Notes: generated by a model not told the origin, from the letters alone. A DNA stretch of 64,000 nt from Pseudomonas sp. dw_358 (GCF_018449655.1 NZ_JAAVUX010000004.1:186001-250000), one strand, 5' to 3'. Counted from the first letter of the stretch, positions 32,517 through 43,413 are shown. Numbers and translations: made by a program.

Positions 32517-33410
32517 ATGAAGGAGAAACTGGTGGTCGCGATTTCATCGCGGGCCTTGTTCGATCTGGGCGAAAGCCATCAGGTGTATCTGAAGGACGGC
32601 GTTGAAGCCTATCGCCAATACCAGATTGAACATGAAGACGAAATCCTTGAACCGGGCGATGCCTTTTTGCTGGTGCAGAAGCTGCTGGGCCTGAATGCCG
32701 CGCTGGGGCAGGAGCGGGTCGAGGTGGTGCTGATTTCCCGTAACAGCGCCGACACCGGCCTGCGGGTGTTCAACTCCATCGAGCACCATGGCCTGGCGAT
32801 TTCACGTGCGGCCTTTGTTGGCGGGCGCAGCCCTTATCCGTATCTGGCAGCGTTTGGTTGCCATTTATTTCTGTCCACCCATGCCGAGGACGTGCGTAAC
32901 GCGCTGGAGGCCGGGTTTGCTGCGGCGACCATTCTCTCCGGGGGAGCCCGGCGCGAAGCCAGCAATGAACTGCGCATTGCTTTCGACGGCGACGCCGTGC
33001 TGTTTTCCGATGAGTCGGAGCGGGTCTATCAGGCCGGCGGGTTGGCAGCCTTCCAGGCCAATGAGCGCGAGGCGGCGCGGTTGCCGTTGCCCGGCGGGCC
33101 GTTCAAGCCGTTTCTGGCGGCCTTGAATGTGCTGCAGCGCGAGTTTGCCGAGGGCCAGTGCCCAATTCGTACCGCCTTGGTTACTGCCCGCTCGGCTCCG
33201 GCCCATGAGCGGGTGATTCGCACCCTGCGCGAGTGGGATATTCGCCTGGACGAGTCGTTGTTTCTCGGTGGCTTGCGCAAGTCGGCGTTTCTCGAAGCCT
33301 TTGCCGCCGACGTCTTTTTCGACGACCAGGCGGGGCATTGCGAGCTGGCCATGGAATTTGTCGCGACGGGGCACGTACCCCACGGCATCAGCAACGAGCT
33401 GAAACAGTAA
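32517..33410 (+). CDS. 5'-nucleotidase (NT5C1 family)
   Basis: 297-residue cytosolic-type 5'-nucleotidase family (PF06189 type), unusual in bacteria but common in Pseudomonas. Begins KEKLVVAISSRALFDLGES, with conserved NSIEHHGLAISRAAFVGG and a second half with ALVTARSAP and FFDDQAGHCE, which fit HAD-like phosphatase motifs. ATG 32517 is preceded by AAGGAG at eight bases. Confidence 0.85.
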   Translation: MKEKLVVAISSRALFDLGESHQVYLKDGVEAYRQYQIEHEDEILEPGDAFLLVQKLLGLNAALGQERVEVVLISRNSADTGLRVFNSIEHHGLAISRAAFVGGRSPYPYLAAFGCHLFLSTHAEDVRNALEAGFAAATILSGGARREASNELRIAFDGDAVLFSDESERVYQAGGLAAFQANEREAARLPLPGGPFKPFLAALNVLQREFAEGQCPIRTALVTARSAPAHERVIRTLREWDIRLDESLFLGGLRKSAFLEAFAADVFFDDQAGHCELAMEFVATGHVPHGISNELKQ

Positions 33411-33490
33411 CGCGCCAGGCGGGCGGCAACGGTGTTGGGGCGCTGCTAAGCTGATGCAAGCTCTGCCGTTCTGGCAGTCGAGGAGATCTC

Positions 33491-33991
33491 ATGATCCGTT
33501 CGATGTTGTATGCCACGGACCTCGGTCTGTATGCCCCATTGGTGTTGCAACACGCGCTGTCCATGGCACGCACGTTCAATGCCAACCTGTATGTCCTGCA
33601 TGTGGTCGAACCCATGGGCCAGTTGGCCCAGTCAGTGCTGGAAAGCTATCTGGACCAGGCCACCCTCGACGCCTTGCATGAGCAAGGCCTCAATACAGTC
33701 ATGGCCACCATCGAAAATCGCGTCTTCGACACTTTGCGCCAGGACCTTGGCTCGGGAAATCCCGATCTCGCCTTGATCAGCGCCTTGCGGGTGCGCCAGG
33801 GTGATCCGTGGCAGGTCATTCTGGAGCAGGCCGAAACCCTTGGGGTCGACCTGATGGTGCTCGGCAGCCACAGCCACGTCGGCGGCAAAGATGTGCCACT
33901 AGGGCGTACGGCGGTTCGCGTGCTCCAACTGGCAGCGGTGCCGGTCTACATGGTGCCTCTGTCCCAGCAGCCGGGCGCCGTGAAAAATTGA
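33491..33991 (+). CDS. universal stress protein
   Basis: 166-residue UspA-fold protein. N-terminal MLYATDLGLYAPLVLQHA strand-helix and a C-terminal ATP-loop-like segment LGSHSHVGGKDVPLGRTAVRVL. ATG follows GAGGAGATCTC. It sits just upstream of cysB on the same strand, as in other pseudomonads; its physiological role is not known. Confidence 0.9.
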   Translation: MIRSMLYATDLGLYAPLVLQHALSMARTFNANLYVLHVVEPMGQLAQSVLESYLDQATLDALHEQGLNTVMATIENRVFDTLRQDLGSGNPDLALISALRVRQGDPWQVILEQAETLGVDLMVLGSHSHVGGKDVPLGRTAVRVLQLAAVPVYMVPLSQQPGAVKN

Positions 33992-34099
33992 CCCCGGGGT
34001 CGAGATGGCAATATTTATAAAAAGTTCTAGATTTCCGTAAGGCACCTTTAATATAGTTATATCGCTGCTCGCTTTTATCCGTGCGGTCCACTGCCTTGA

Positions 34100-35083
<984 letters not shown>

Positions 35084-35115
35084 TCGCTGTTTCCGAGCAA
35101 ACCTGCATCACGAGC

Positions 35116-35850
35116 TCAAGCCTTGCTGATGATATTCCCGGCGTGCAGTCCGCATTCCTTTTGGGTCGCTTCCTCCCACCACCAGCGCCCTTCGCGCTCG
35201 TGCTGGTTCGGCAATACCGGGCGAGTGCAGGGCTCGCAGCCGATGCTGATGAAGCCACGCTCATGGAGCGGATTGAACGGCAGCTCGAGCATGCGGATGT
35301 AGGCCCATACTTCGCTGCTGCTCATCTGGGCCAAGGGGTTGAACTTGTACAGCGGGCGCTCGGGCGTCGAGAAGGCGCTGTCGATTTCCAGTGCGGCCAC
35401 TTCACTGCGAGTGCTCGGGCTCTGGTCGCGGCGCTGGCCGGTAGCCCAGGCGCTGACACCCGAGAGCTTGCGTCGCAGCGGGGCAATCTTGCGCACGCCG
35501 CAGCACTCGCCGTGGCCATCGCGGTAAAAACTGAACAGACCCTTTTCCCGTACCAGTGCTTCCAGCGGCTCGCGTTCCGGCGAGAGCAGCTCGATGGGAA
35601 TCTGGTACTGCTCGCGTACTTGATCGATGAATCGGTAGGTTTCCGGGTGCAGACGGCCGGTGTCGAGGCTGAACACCTTGACCTGCTTGTTCAGCTTCCA
35701 GGCCATGTCCACCAGCACCACGTCTTCGGCGCCGCTGAAGGAAATCCACAGGTCATCACTGAAATGCTCGAAGGCCAGTTTCAGAATGTCCTGGGGGGAT
35801 TTGTTGGCGTAAGTCGCGGCGAGGGCAGCGACGTCTAGGGTTTGGCTCAT
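35116..35850 (-). CDS. cysH: assimilatory adenylylsulfate (APS) reductase
   Basis: Reduces APS to sulfite with thioredoxin; 244 residues. The Cys116-Cys117 and Cys205-x2-Cys208 pairs mark the [4Fe-4S] APS type rather than the cluster-less PAPS type. Catalytic Cys233 sits in the C-terminal KECGLH. PP-loop-like [10 protein letters not shown] near residue 38 binds the substrate. The stop codons of cysB and cysH face each other about 32 bases apart. Confidence 0.97.
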   Translation of the reverse strand: MSQTLDVAALAATYANKSPQDILKLAFEHFSDDLWISFSGAEDVVLVDMAWKLNKQVKVFSLDTGRLHPETYRFIDQVREQYQIPIELLSPEREPLEALVREKGLFSFYRDGHGECCGVRKIAPLRRKLSGVSAWATGQRRDQSPSTRSEVAALEIDSAFSTPERPLYKFNPLAQMSSSEVWAYIRMLELPFNPLHERGFISIGCEPCTRPVLPNQHEREGRWWWEEATQKECGLHAGNIISKA

Positions 35851-35924
35851 CAGGCGGCTTCCTGGTCGAAAAATGGCGCTTGGCGCTCTAGGTCGGCGAT
35901 GGTATCAAAAACCCCGACCTTGCA

Positions 35925-37277
35925 TCACAGCCCTGCCAGCGTATCCAGCAGAATCCGCACCTTGAAGATCGACTCTTCATATTCCGCTTCCCACCGGGAA
36001 TCGGCAACAATCCCGCCGCCGCCCCAGCAATTGATCTGGCCATCCTTGATCAGCAGACTGCGGATGGCGATGGAGCTATCCATCTGCCCGCGCACGTCCA
36101 GGTACAGTACCGAGCCGCAATACAGTGCTCGGCGGCTGGGCTCCACTTCATCGATGATCTGCATGGCGCGAATCTTCGGTGCGCCGGTGATCGAGCCACC
36201 GGGAAAGCTGCCGCCGAGCAGGTCGAGGCAATCCTTGCCGGGGGCCAGTTCGCCGGTGATGCTGCTGACCAGATGGTGCACATTGGGGTAACTTTCCAGG
36301 GCGAACAACTCCGGCACGCGCACCGAGCCGACCCGGCAGCTGCGGCCCAGGTCATTGCGCAGCAGGTCGACGATCATCAGGTTTTCTGCGCGATCCTTGG
36401 GGCTGGCCAGCAGTTGCTCGGCATTGGCCGCGTCTTCGGCCGGGGTCGCACCCCGTTCGCGCGTGCCCTTGATGGGCCGTGTCTCGACAATCCCATCGTG
36501 CACCCGCACAAAACGCTCGGGCGACAGGCTCAGCAGCGCGCTGCCATCGGCCCACTGCTGATACGCGGAAAAGGGCGTCGAGCAGGCCCGGCGCAGCGCC
36601 TGGTAGGCGGTCCACGGGTCGCCCGTGCAGGGCGCGCGAAAGCGCTGGGTCAGGTTGACCTGATAGCAATCGCCGGCGGCAATGTAATGCTGCACACGCT
36701 GAAAGGCCGCCTGGTACCGGGCGGGTGTCAGGTCGCTGGCCATGGGACGTGACAGTTTGAAGAGGCCTGGCTCGGCGGCCGTCGGCCTGCTGAACAGCTC
36801 GATCAGCCGTGTCTGCTCGGCCTCCTCCAAATGGGGATGGAACATCAGTTGAGTGGTCTGTGTCTGATGATCGCTGATCAGCGCCCAGGCGTACAGGCCC
36901 AGCCGAGCGTCCGGCCAGCCCAGGTCGTCGCCGGCGCCTGCGGGCAGGCGCTCCAGGCGTCGGCCAAAATCGTAGCTCAGGTAGCCGATCAGGCCTCCGG
37001 CAAACGGCAGCTCATTGCCCTCGGGCAATACGGCCGAACCCAGCCAGGCGAGGCTGTCGCGCAGGCGCTGCAGGAAGGCCTCACCCTGCTCGCCCTCAGC
37101 GGCCTGCAGTTCGCGCAATGGCCAGGCGCTGAGCAGATCGAAGCGTCCGCGCTCGGCCAGCGGCCGGGCGCTGTCGAGCAGCACGGCCCCGGGGGCGCTG
37201 CGAATGGCGGCAAAGTAGGCGGCCGGGTCGGCTGCATAAGGCAGGGGGTACAAGGTGCAGACGGGTGAGGGGGTCAT
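35925..37277 (-). CDS. pabB: aminodeoxychorismate synthase component I
   Basis: Makes 4-amino-4-deoxychorismate for folate synthesis; 450 residues. The chorismate-binding domain holds the PabB-type RPIKGTRERG motif (Lys nucleophile; anthranilate synthases have Ala there), plus DLLRNDLGRSCRVGSV and SITGAPKIRAM. ATG 37277 (MTPSPVCTLYPLP) follows GTGATCGTC-type sequence; the 88-codon longer frame reads into the neighbouring gene. It lies 23 bases downstream of the ATP-grasp gene and may be co-transcribed. Confidence 0.95.
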   Translation of the reverse strand: MTPSPVCTLYPLPYAADPAAYFAAIRSAPGAVLLDSARPLAERGRFDLLSAWPLRELQAAEGEQGEAFLQRLRDSLAWLGSAVLPEGNELPFAGGLIGYLSYDFGRRLERLPAGAGDDLGWPDARLGLYAWALISDHQTQTTQLMFHPHLEEAEQTRLIELFSRPTAAEPGLFKLSRPMASDLTPARYQAAFQRVQHYIAAGDCYQVNLTQRFRAPCTGDPWTAYQALRRACSTPFSAYQQWADGSALLSLSPERFVRVHDGIVETRPIKGTRERGATPAEDAANAEQLLASPKDRAENLMIVDLLRNDLGRSCRVGSVRVPELFALESYPNVHHLVSSITGELAPGKDCLDLLGGSFPGGSITGAPKIRAMQIIDEVEPSRRALYCGSVLYLDVRGQMDSSIAIRSLLIKDGQINCWGGGGIVADSRWEAEYEESIFKVRILLDTLAGL

Positions 37278-37300
37278 GGCGTGATCGTCTTGGGGCAGAG

Positions 37301-38284
37301 TCAGGCGGCCGGAGCCTGCCTGAAAAGATGTTGAGAAAAGCGCACACGCTCGGGCGGGGTTTCGCTGACCCCGCTGCCGGCCAAAGTAGCCACATGGTCT
37401 TCCACTGCCTGAGTGCGATGAGTAAGGCCACGGTCGTTGGCCAGCTGAATATTCAGGCCAGGGCGGGCGTTGAGCTCCAGCATCAGCGGCCCGCGAGTCT
37501 CGTCCAGCACCAGGTCCACGCCAATATAACCCAGCCCGCACAGATCGAACGAGCGCGCGGCCAACTCCATGAAGCGGTCCCAGTGCGGCAATTGCACGCC
37601 ATCGACAGGCTGGGCGGTATCCGGGTGGCGACTGATCTTGCTGTTCATCCAGCTGCCGCGCAAGGTCACGCCGCTGGCGAGGTCGACACCGACGCCAATG
37701 GCGCCCTGATGCAGGTTGGCCTTGCCTTGGGACTGACGGGTAGGCAGGCGCAGCATGGCCATGACCGGATACCCCAGCAGGACGATGATGCGGATGTCCG
37801 GTACGCCTTCGTGACTGATGGGCAGAAACACCGGATCTGGCCTGACCCGGTATTCGATCAAGGCGCGATCGCGATGGCCGCCCAGCGAGTAGAGGCCAGT
37901 GAGGGTATTGGACAGCTGATAGTCCAGGTACGCGCGGCTGATGATGCGCCCCGATACCGTGCGAAAGCGGCCGCCTTCAAAGCGGTCGGCCACCACCAGG
38001 ATGCCGTCGCCACCCGCGCCCTGGGCGGGCTTGATGACGAAGTCCGTGCGGCCATCGATTATTTCGTCGAACCGGCCGATGCCTTTTTCGGTGGCGATGA
38101 TGCCGTACTGTTCCGGCACCTGGATGCCGGCCGCCAGAGCCCGTGCCTTGGTGATGATCTTGTCGTCGACGATGGGGTAGAGGCTGCGCTTGTTGTACTT
38201 GAGCACATAGTCGGCGTTGCGCCGGTTGATGCCCATGATGCCTCGGGCCTGCAAGGCTTTCCAGGTCTTGATCAGGGCAAACAT
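37301..38284 (-). CDS. alpha-L-glutamate ligase-like ATP-grasp protein
   Basis: 327-residue ATP-grasp enzyme related to RimK/tubulin-ligase-like amide ligases (ATPgrasp_ST type). ATP-binding Lys in FVIKPAQGAGGDGILVV and metal-binding MLELNARPGLN near the C-terminus. Probably forms an amide bond on a peptide or small molecule; substrate unknown. Its ATG overlaps the stop of the 7TM gene by one base. Third member of a conserved cassette with the two following entries. Confidence 0.88.
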   Translation of the reverse strand: MFALIKTWKALQARGIMGINRRNADYVLKYNKRSLYPIVDDKIITKARALAAGIQVPEQYGIIATEKGIGRFDEIIDGRTDFVIKPAQGAGGDGILVVADRFEGGRFRTVSGRIISRAYLDYQLSNTLTGLYSLGGHRDRALIEYRVRPDPVFLPISHEGVPDIRIIVLLGYPVMAMLRLPTRQSQGKANLHQGAIGVGVDLASGVTLRGSWMNSKISRHPDTAQPVDGVQLPHWDRFMELAARSFDLCGLGYIGVDLVLDETRGPLMLELNARPGLNIQLANDRGLTHRTQAVEDHVATLAGSGVSETPPERVRFSQHLFRQAPAA

Positions 38285-39816
38285 TACAGCCCTTCCTTGA
38301 GCGCGGCGCGAAACCGTATCAGTTCGCTCAGGCGATAGCCCCGATAGCGCCCCATGGCCAGCATGAAGCCCACCAGGATCAGCAATACCGCCGGGAAGGT
38401 GAAGACGAAGTACACCAGCGGCTGCACCGCCATCAACAGGTGGGCGAGGGTGGCGGCGAACAGGGTCCCTGCGGCGACCTGCAAGGCCTGGCCGGCGCCG
38501 CGCTCCTCCCAGGTGACCGACAGGCGTTCGATGGTCATGGTCAGGATCACCATCGGGAACAGGGCCACCGAAAGACCGCGTTCCAGGCCCAGCTTGTGGC
38601 TGAACAGGCTGATGACCGCGATCAGCACCACGACGAAGGTCAGCACCACCGACAGCCGCGGCAGCATTTGCAACTTGAGGTGTTCGAGGTAGGAGCGCAG
38701 CGACAGGCCAAGGCCGGTGATGACGACGAACAAGGCAATGCCGAAGCCCAGTCGGGTTTCGCGAAAGGCCAGGGCGATCAGCACCGGGGTGAATGTGCCC
38801 AGAGTCTGCAGCCCCACCAGGTTGCGCAGGACCAGGATGACCAGCACGCCGATGGGGATCATCACCATGATCATGAAGGTTTGCTGGGTCTGCAGCGGCA
38901 AGGTGTAGAGCGAGTAGGCCAGAAAACCCGAGTCGGAGGTTTCGTCGCTCAGGCGCGCCAGGCGCAGGGCGTTCATTTCGCTGTTGTCCAGGCTGAAGGT
39001 CACCGCCGCCTTGCGCCCGCCGTCGACACTGATCAGGTTTTCATCGCCAATCCACCACAGCAGGCGGTCACCGGGCAGGCCTTGAGCGCCGCTCTGCGGG
39101 TCGAAATACAGCCAGTTGCGGCCATTGTAACTGCGCAGCCATAGCTCCGGTTGCTGCGGCTGGTCAGCGACCAGGCGCAGGGTGTGCACATTCTCTATCG
39201 GTACATGGGCGATGGAAAGCAGCAGGTCAACCACCCGCGCCTTGCTGGCCGGCGAGGGGTCGCCGCCCAGCAGCAGCCTGACGTTGTGGTCGTCGGGATT
39301 GTTCACCCGCTTGATGGTTTCGCTGATGAAGGTCTCCACGTCGGCCGAGTGCTGGCGGATAGGTGCGATCAAGGCTTCAGCGGCGACCTTTTCCGGGCCC
39401 TGCACGATCAGGCTGTCCCGGTAGACCGGGCCTTTGTCGGCGACCTTGGCAGCGCTGTAGCGCCGTGTCAGCACCAGCCGGTAGTAGAGCGTCTGCTGGC
39501 CGCTGGCCCGTCGCGCGGACCAGGTGACCCGGCGGTTGGCGTCCACCCGATTGACGTTGACCCCGTAGTTGTTGGAGATGAAGCTTTCATTGACGCTGAC
39601 GTAGCCTTGGCCCAGGGGCGGCACGAACATCTGCACCTTGACCGATTCATTGGCGTTGGCCAAAAACTCGACCTTGGCATCGATGTTCCACAGGTCGTCG
39701 GTTTCGTTCTCGCTCACGGGAATGCCGAGCCCGTAGATCTGATAGCCGGTGATGCCCGCGCCCAAGGTCACCAGAATCAGGATCAGGAGTTTCAGATGCA
39801 GGGTCAGGGCGCGCAT
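38284..39816 (-). CDS. inactive transglutaminase fused to 7TM domain
   Basis: 510-residue membrane protein. N-terminal anchor helix (LKLLILILVTLGAGITGYQI), a large periplasmic part (about 30-310) that resembles a transglutaminase fold without an evident catalytic Cys-His-Asp triad, and about seven C-terminal helices (from LQTQQTFMIMVMIPIGVLVI on). Known as the UUP1 family membrane protein group and genetically tied to an ATP-grasp ligase and a retropepsin-like protease. Likely a sensor or scaffold (inference). It starts four bases after the protease gene. Confidence 0.87.
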   Translation of the reverse strand: MRALTLHLKLLILILVTLGAGITGYQIYGLGIPVSENETDDLWNIDAKVEFLANANESVKVQMFVPPLGQGYVSVNESFISNNYGVNVNRVDANRRVTWSARRASGQQTLYYRLVLTRRYSAAKVADKGPVYRDSLIVQGPEKVAAEALIAPIRQHSADVETFISETIKRVNNPDDHNVRLLLGGDPSPASKARVVDLLLSIAHVPIENVHTLRLVADQPQQPELWLRSYNGRNWLYFDPQSGAQGLPGDRLLWWIGDENLISVDGGRKAAVTFSLDNSEMNALRLARLSDETSDSGFLAYSLYTLPLQTQQTFMIMVMIPIGVLVILVLRNLVGLQTLGTFTPVLIALAFRETRLGFGIALFVVITGLGLSLRSYLEHLKLQMLPRLSVVLTFVVVLIAVISLFSHKLGLERGLSVALFPMVILTMTIERLSVTWEERGAGQALQVAAGTLFAATLAHLLMAVQPLVYFVFTFPAVLLILVGFMLAMGRYRGYRLSELIRFRAALKEGL

Positions 39817-39820
39817 GGGA

Positions 39821-40351
39821 TCACTCGGGTTCGACGGGGGCGCAGGCAGGCTGGCCGGCGGTGAATGCCAGGCTGGGGTCGACCACGGCAGAAAAATCCT
39901 TCAGCGCCTGGGCGCCGATCAGCAAGGGATATTGGAAGGCACTGCGGTCGGTGAGGTTGACCTCGATGACGCGCGACACCCGGCCAATGCAGACTCTCAA
40001 CGCCACCACCGGACGTGGGGTGGCGGCCTTGCCCTCGGTACCTGTGGTGTCCCCCGCCCGACGCTTGATATGGCTGATCCGCAACAGTGGCCGTTCGATG
40101 GACTGTTGGTGGGCCTGGTCGATGGCCAGGCGGAAACGCACCCAGGATTGCCCGTGGCGTCTGAAGCGGGTGATGTCGCGGGCGCTGAGCGATGCCGTGC
40201 TGGCACCCGTGTCGAGCTTGGCTTCCACGGGCAGGTCGAGGTCGCTGACCCGCACATGCTCCGAGAGGCCGTAAACGGTCTTGTCGGCCGCCAGGCACAG
40301 TCCCGGCAGGACACACAGGCACAGTGCTGTCAGGTAAGGCTTGAGGTTCAT
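39821..40351 (-). CDS. exported retropepsin-like protease (RimB/COG4067 family)
   Basis: 176 residues with a Sec signal peptide (about 1-21, cut after CLA). The motif AKLDTGASTAS (Asp47-Thr-Gly) matches a retroviral-type aspartic protease; one such motif per chain implies that it works as a homodimer. The family is often labelled ATP-dependent zinc protease, but no HExxH zinc site is present. First gene of the three-gene cassette; its promoter lies opposite prpR. Confidence 0.85.
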   Translation of the reverse strand: MNLKPYLTALCLCVLPGLCLAADKTVYGLSEHVRVSDLDLPVEAKLDTGASTASLSARDITRFRRHGQSWVRFRLAIDQAHQQSIERPLLRISHIKRRAGDTTGTEGKAATPRPVVALRVCIGRVSRVIEVNLTDRSAFQYPLLIGAQALKDFSAVVDPSLAFTAGQPACAPVEPE

Positions 40352-40470
40352 GATTTCCCGGTAAAGGCCTGCCGCATCGCTGCAAGGCCCGTGACTGGAG
40401 CGGCACGCATTCTACCATGGGGTTCCTGCGGGGCCAGTGAGCGTCCCGGACGTGATAGGTGGCAATCTTG

Positions 40471-40483
40471 CATATTGTCGACA
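40471..40483. promoter_or_regulatory. distal GntR-type operator (inverted copy)
   Basis: CATATTGTCGACA, containing the near-palindrome TTGTCGACA. It is the exact reverse complement of 40550-40562, and lies between the divergent protease and prpR genes. Confidence 0.65.
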
Positions 40484-40513
40484 GTTATCCAGATCACTTT
40501 GACGAAACTGGAC

Positions 40514-40542
40514 TTTATGGCTATTTTGAAGGCAAATATAAT
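40514..40542 (+). promoter_or_regulatory. likely promoter of the prp operon
   Basis: -35 TTTATG (40514-40519), 17-base spacer, -10 TATAAT (40537-40542). The start would be near 40549, giving an almost leaderless prpR mRNA. An overlapping alternative is TTGACG (40499-40504), 17 bases, TATTTT (40522-40527). Confidence 0.55.
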
Positions 40543-40549
40543 TACCATG

Positions 40550-40562
40550 TGTCGACAATATG
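40550..40562. promoter_or_regulatory. proximal GntR-type operator over the prpR start codon
   Basis: TGTCGACAATATG, ending in the prpR ATG itself (40560-40562) and covering the expected transcription start. The spacing to the distal copy is 66 bases, about six helical turns. It fits autorepression by the encoded FadR/GntR protein. Confidence 0.65.
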
Positions 40563-41282
40563 CTAGATGCAGCCGAACCAAAGCTGGTGTTTTCAGAGGA
40601 TTCTGAAACACTTTCGGAAAACGTCTTCCGTCGAATTCAGGCTGCCATCGTCAAAGGTGAAATCGCCCCTGGCAGCAAGATTTCCGAACCGGAGCTGGCC
40701 CGGGTCTACGGCATCAGCCGCGGTCCGTTGCGCGAGGCCATCCACCGGCTCGAAGGCCAGCGCCTGCTGGTGCGGGTGCCCCATGTCGGCGCTCGGGTGG
40801 TCTCCCTGAGTCACGCCGAGCTGATCGAGCTGTATGAAATTCGCGAGTCCCTGGAAGGCATGGCCTGTCGCCTCGCTGCGCAACGCATGACCGTGGAGCA
40901 GATCGACGAGCTGCGCGGGGTCCTCGACACCCACGAACAGGACGCCGCCTTTCAGGCCGGTCTGGGCTATTACCAGCAGGAAGGTGACTACGATTTTCAC
41001 TACCGGATCATCCAGGGCAGCGGCAACGGCACCCTGACCCAGATGCTCTGCGGCGAGCTCTACCAACGGGTGCGTATGTACCGCATCCAGTTCTCGGCCA
41101 CGCCCAATCGCCCGCGCCAGGCCTTTGCCGAGCACCATCGCATTCTTGACGCCATCGCCGACCGCGACGGCGAACTGGCGGAGCTGCTGATGCGCCGCCA
41201 CATCGGCGCCTCGCGGCGCAACGTCGAGCGTCACATGGCGGACGCTTCGCACCCCCACAACAATGAACGAGGTGAGTCATGA
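40560..41282 (+). CDS. prpR: GntR-family regulator of the methylcitrate operon
   Basis: 240-residue GntR/FCD repressor. N-terminal winged helix with [21 protein letters not shown], then an all-helical FCD domain carrying metal/effector ligand candidates (Asp and His in DYDFHYRI and AEHHRILD). No Shine-Dalgarno sequence is seen before the ATG; a palindromic operator covers it instead. It overlaps prpB by four bases (ATGA), so the regulator is the first gene of its own operon. The expected effector is 2-methylcitrate or a relative (inference). Confidence 0.92.
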   Translation: MLDAAEPKLVFSEDSETLSENVFRRIQAAIVKGEIAPGSKISEPELARVYGISRGPLREAIHRLEGQRLLVRVPHVGARVVSLSHAELIELYEIRESLEGMACRLAAQRMTVEQIDELRGVLDTHEQDAAFQAGLGYYQQEGDYDFHYRIIQGSGNGTLTQMLCGELYQRVRMYRIQFSATPNRPRQAFAEHHRILDAIADRDGELAELLMRRHIGASRRNVERHMADASHPHNNERGES

Positions 41283-42169
41283 GTTCGAAAAGCAGCCCAG
41301 GTCAGCGTTTTCGCGAGGCAGTGGCCAGCGAGCAGCCCTTGCAGGTGGTCGGCGCGATCAACGCCAACCATGCCCTGCTGGCCCAGCGTGCAGGCTTCAA
41401 GGCCATCTACCTTTCTGGCGGCGGTGTGGCGGCGGGCTCGCTGGGCTTGCCTGACCTGGGCATCTCGGGGCTGGATGATGTGCTGACCGATGTGCGGCGC
41501 ATTACCGACGTCTGCGACCTGCCGTTGCTGGTGGATGTCGACACCGGCTTCGGCTCGTCGGCCTTTAACGTGGCCCGTACCGTGCGCTCGATGATCAAGG
41601 CAGGTGCGGCGGCCATGCACATTGAAGACCAGGTCGGCGCCAAGCGTTGTGGGCACCGGCCGAACAAGGAAATCGTCTCCCAGCAGGAAATGGTCGATCG
41701 CATCAAGGCGGCGGTGGATGCCCGCACCGATGAGCACTTCGTGATCATGGCCCGCACCGATGCGCTGGCGGTCGAGGGCCTGGAATCGGCCCTGGAGCGC
41801 GCGGCCGCTTGCATCGAGGCAGGTGCCGACATGATTTTCCCTGAAGCGATCACCGAACTCGAGATGTACACACGGTTCACCCAGCGGGTCAAGGCGCCGG
41901 TTCTGGCCAACATCACCGAGTTCGGCGCCACGCCGCTTTACACCGTCGACCAGCTGCGCAGCGCCGAAGTGGCGCTGGTGCTGTATCCGCTGTCGGCTTT
42001 CCGGGCGATGAACAAGGCAGCGGAGAATGTCTACACCGCGATCCGCCGCGACGGCACGCAACAAAATGTCATCGACACCATGCAGACTCGCATGGAATTG
42101 TACGAGGCGATCGATTACCACGCGTTCGAGCAGAAACTGGATGCATTGTTTGCCCAGAAGCGCGGGTGA
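41279..42169 (+). CDS. prpB: 2-methylisocitrate lyase
   Basis: Splits 2-methylisocitrate into pyruvate and succinate, last step of the methylcitrate cycle for propionate. 296 residues; ICL-superfamily signature KRCGH at 122-126 with catalytic Cys124, and magnesium site residues in VDVDTGFG. Translationally coupled to prpR. Confidence 0.97.
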   Translation: MSSKSSPGQRFREAVASEQPLQVVGAINANHALLAQRAGFKAIYLSGGGVAAGSLGLPDLGISGLDDVLTDVRRITDVCDLPLLVDVDTGFGSSAFNVARTVRSMIKAGAAAMHIEDQVGAKRCGHRPNKEIVSQQEMVDRIKAAVDARTDEHFVIMARTDALAVEGLESALERAAACIEAGADMIFPEAITELEMYTRFTQRVKAPVLANITEFGATPLYTVDQLRSAEVALVLYPLSAFRAMNKAAENVYTAIRRDGTQQNVIDTMQTRMELYEAIDYHAFEQKLDALFAQKRG

Positions 42170-42223
42170 ACCTGGGGCCCGCCACAGCTGAAACCCAATA
42201 ATAAATTCAAATGGAGAAAAACC

Positions 42224-43354
42224 ATGGCCGAAGCAAAAGTACTCAGCGGTGCCGGCCTGCGCGGCCAGGTCGCCGGGCAGACCGCATTGTCCACCGTGGG
42301 CCAGGCCGGTGCCGGGCTGACGTATCGAGGCTATGACGTACGCGAACTGGCCGCCCAGGCCCGGTTCGAGGAAGTGGCCTTCCTGCTGCTTTATGGCGAA
42401 CTGCCAACTCAGGCCCAGCTTGATGCCTATCTCGCGCGCCTCACCGGGCTGCGTGACCTGCCCCAGCCTCTCAAGGAAGTGCTGGAGCGGATTCCGGCCA
42501 CAGCGCACCCCATGGATGTGATGCGCACCGGGGCATCGTTTCTCGGCAATCTGGAGCCGGAAGCCGATTTTTCCAGGCAGCTCGATGCCACCGACCGGCT
42601 CCTGGCTGCTTTCCCGGCGATCATGTGCTACTGGTACCGCTTCGCCCATGACGGCGTGCGCATCGAATGCACCAGCACCGAGCCCTCCCTGGGTGGCCAC
42701 TTTCTCCACCTGCTCCACGGCAAGACGCCCAGTGAACTGCACCGCAAGGTCATGGACGTGTCGCTGATCCTCTATGCCGAGCACGAGTTCAACGCCTCGA
42801 CCTTTACCGCACGGGTCTGCGCCTCGACCCTCTCGGATCTGCATTCCTGCGTCACCGCGGCCATCGGCTCGTTGCGCGGCCCGCTGCATGGCGGCGCCAA
42901 CGAGGCAGCCATGGCGATGATAGAGAGGTTTGCCTCGGCTGAAGAGGCTGCGCAGGGCACCCTGGCGATGCTGGCGCGCAAGGACAAGATCATGGGGTTT
43001 GGCCATGCCATCTACAAGGACAGCGACCCGCGCAACGAAGTGATCAAGGGCTGGGCCAGGCAGTTGGCCGATGAAGTGGGCGACACCGTGCTGTACCCTG
43101 TGTCCGAGGCCATCGACAAGACCATGTGGGAGCAGAAGAAACTGTTCCCCAACGCCGACTTCTATCACGCCTCGGCTTATCACTTCATGGGCGTTCCGAC
43201 ACCGCTGTTCACGCCGATATTTGTCTGCTCGCGGGTCACGGGCTGGGCCGCTCATGTCTTCGAGCAGCGTGCCAACAACCGCATTATTCGTCCCAGTGCC
43301 GAGTACGTCGGCGTGGAACAGCGCCAGTTCGTGCCCATAAACGAGCGCCGCTGA
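42224..43354 (+). CDS. prpC: 2-methylcitrate synthase
   Basis: Condenses propionyl-CoA with oxaloacetate; 376 residues, type II citrate-synthase fold. Catalytic His in GPLHGGANE, second His/Asp region in GFGHAIYKDSDPR, and Asp in the C-terminal part. ATG preceded by TGGAGAAAAACC. Confidence 0.97.
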   Translation: MAEAKVLSGAGLRGQVAGQTALSTVGQAGAGLTYRGYDVRELAAQARFEEVAFLLLYGELPTQAQLDAYLARLTGLRDLPQPLKEVLERIPATAHPMDVMRTGASFLGNLEPEADFSRQLDATDRLLAAFPAIMCYWYRFAHDGVRIECTSTEPSLGGHFLHLLHGKTPSELHRKVMDVSLILYAEHEFNASTFTARVCASTLSDLHSCVTAAIGSLRGPLHGGANEAAMAMIERFASAEEAAQGTLAMLARKDKIMGFGHAIYKDSDPRNEVIKGWARQLADEVGDTVLYPVSEAIDKTMWEQKKLFPNADFYHASAYHFMGVPTPLFTPIFVCSRVTGWAAHVFEQRANNRIIRPSAEYVGVEQRQFVPINERR

Positions 43355-43413
43355 ACGAAGGCCGGGGTGCGCCCGGCCTTCATGCGACCCCCCGTGATCG
43401 AGTCGAGCCTTCC

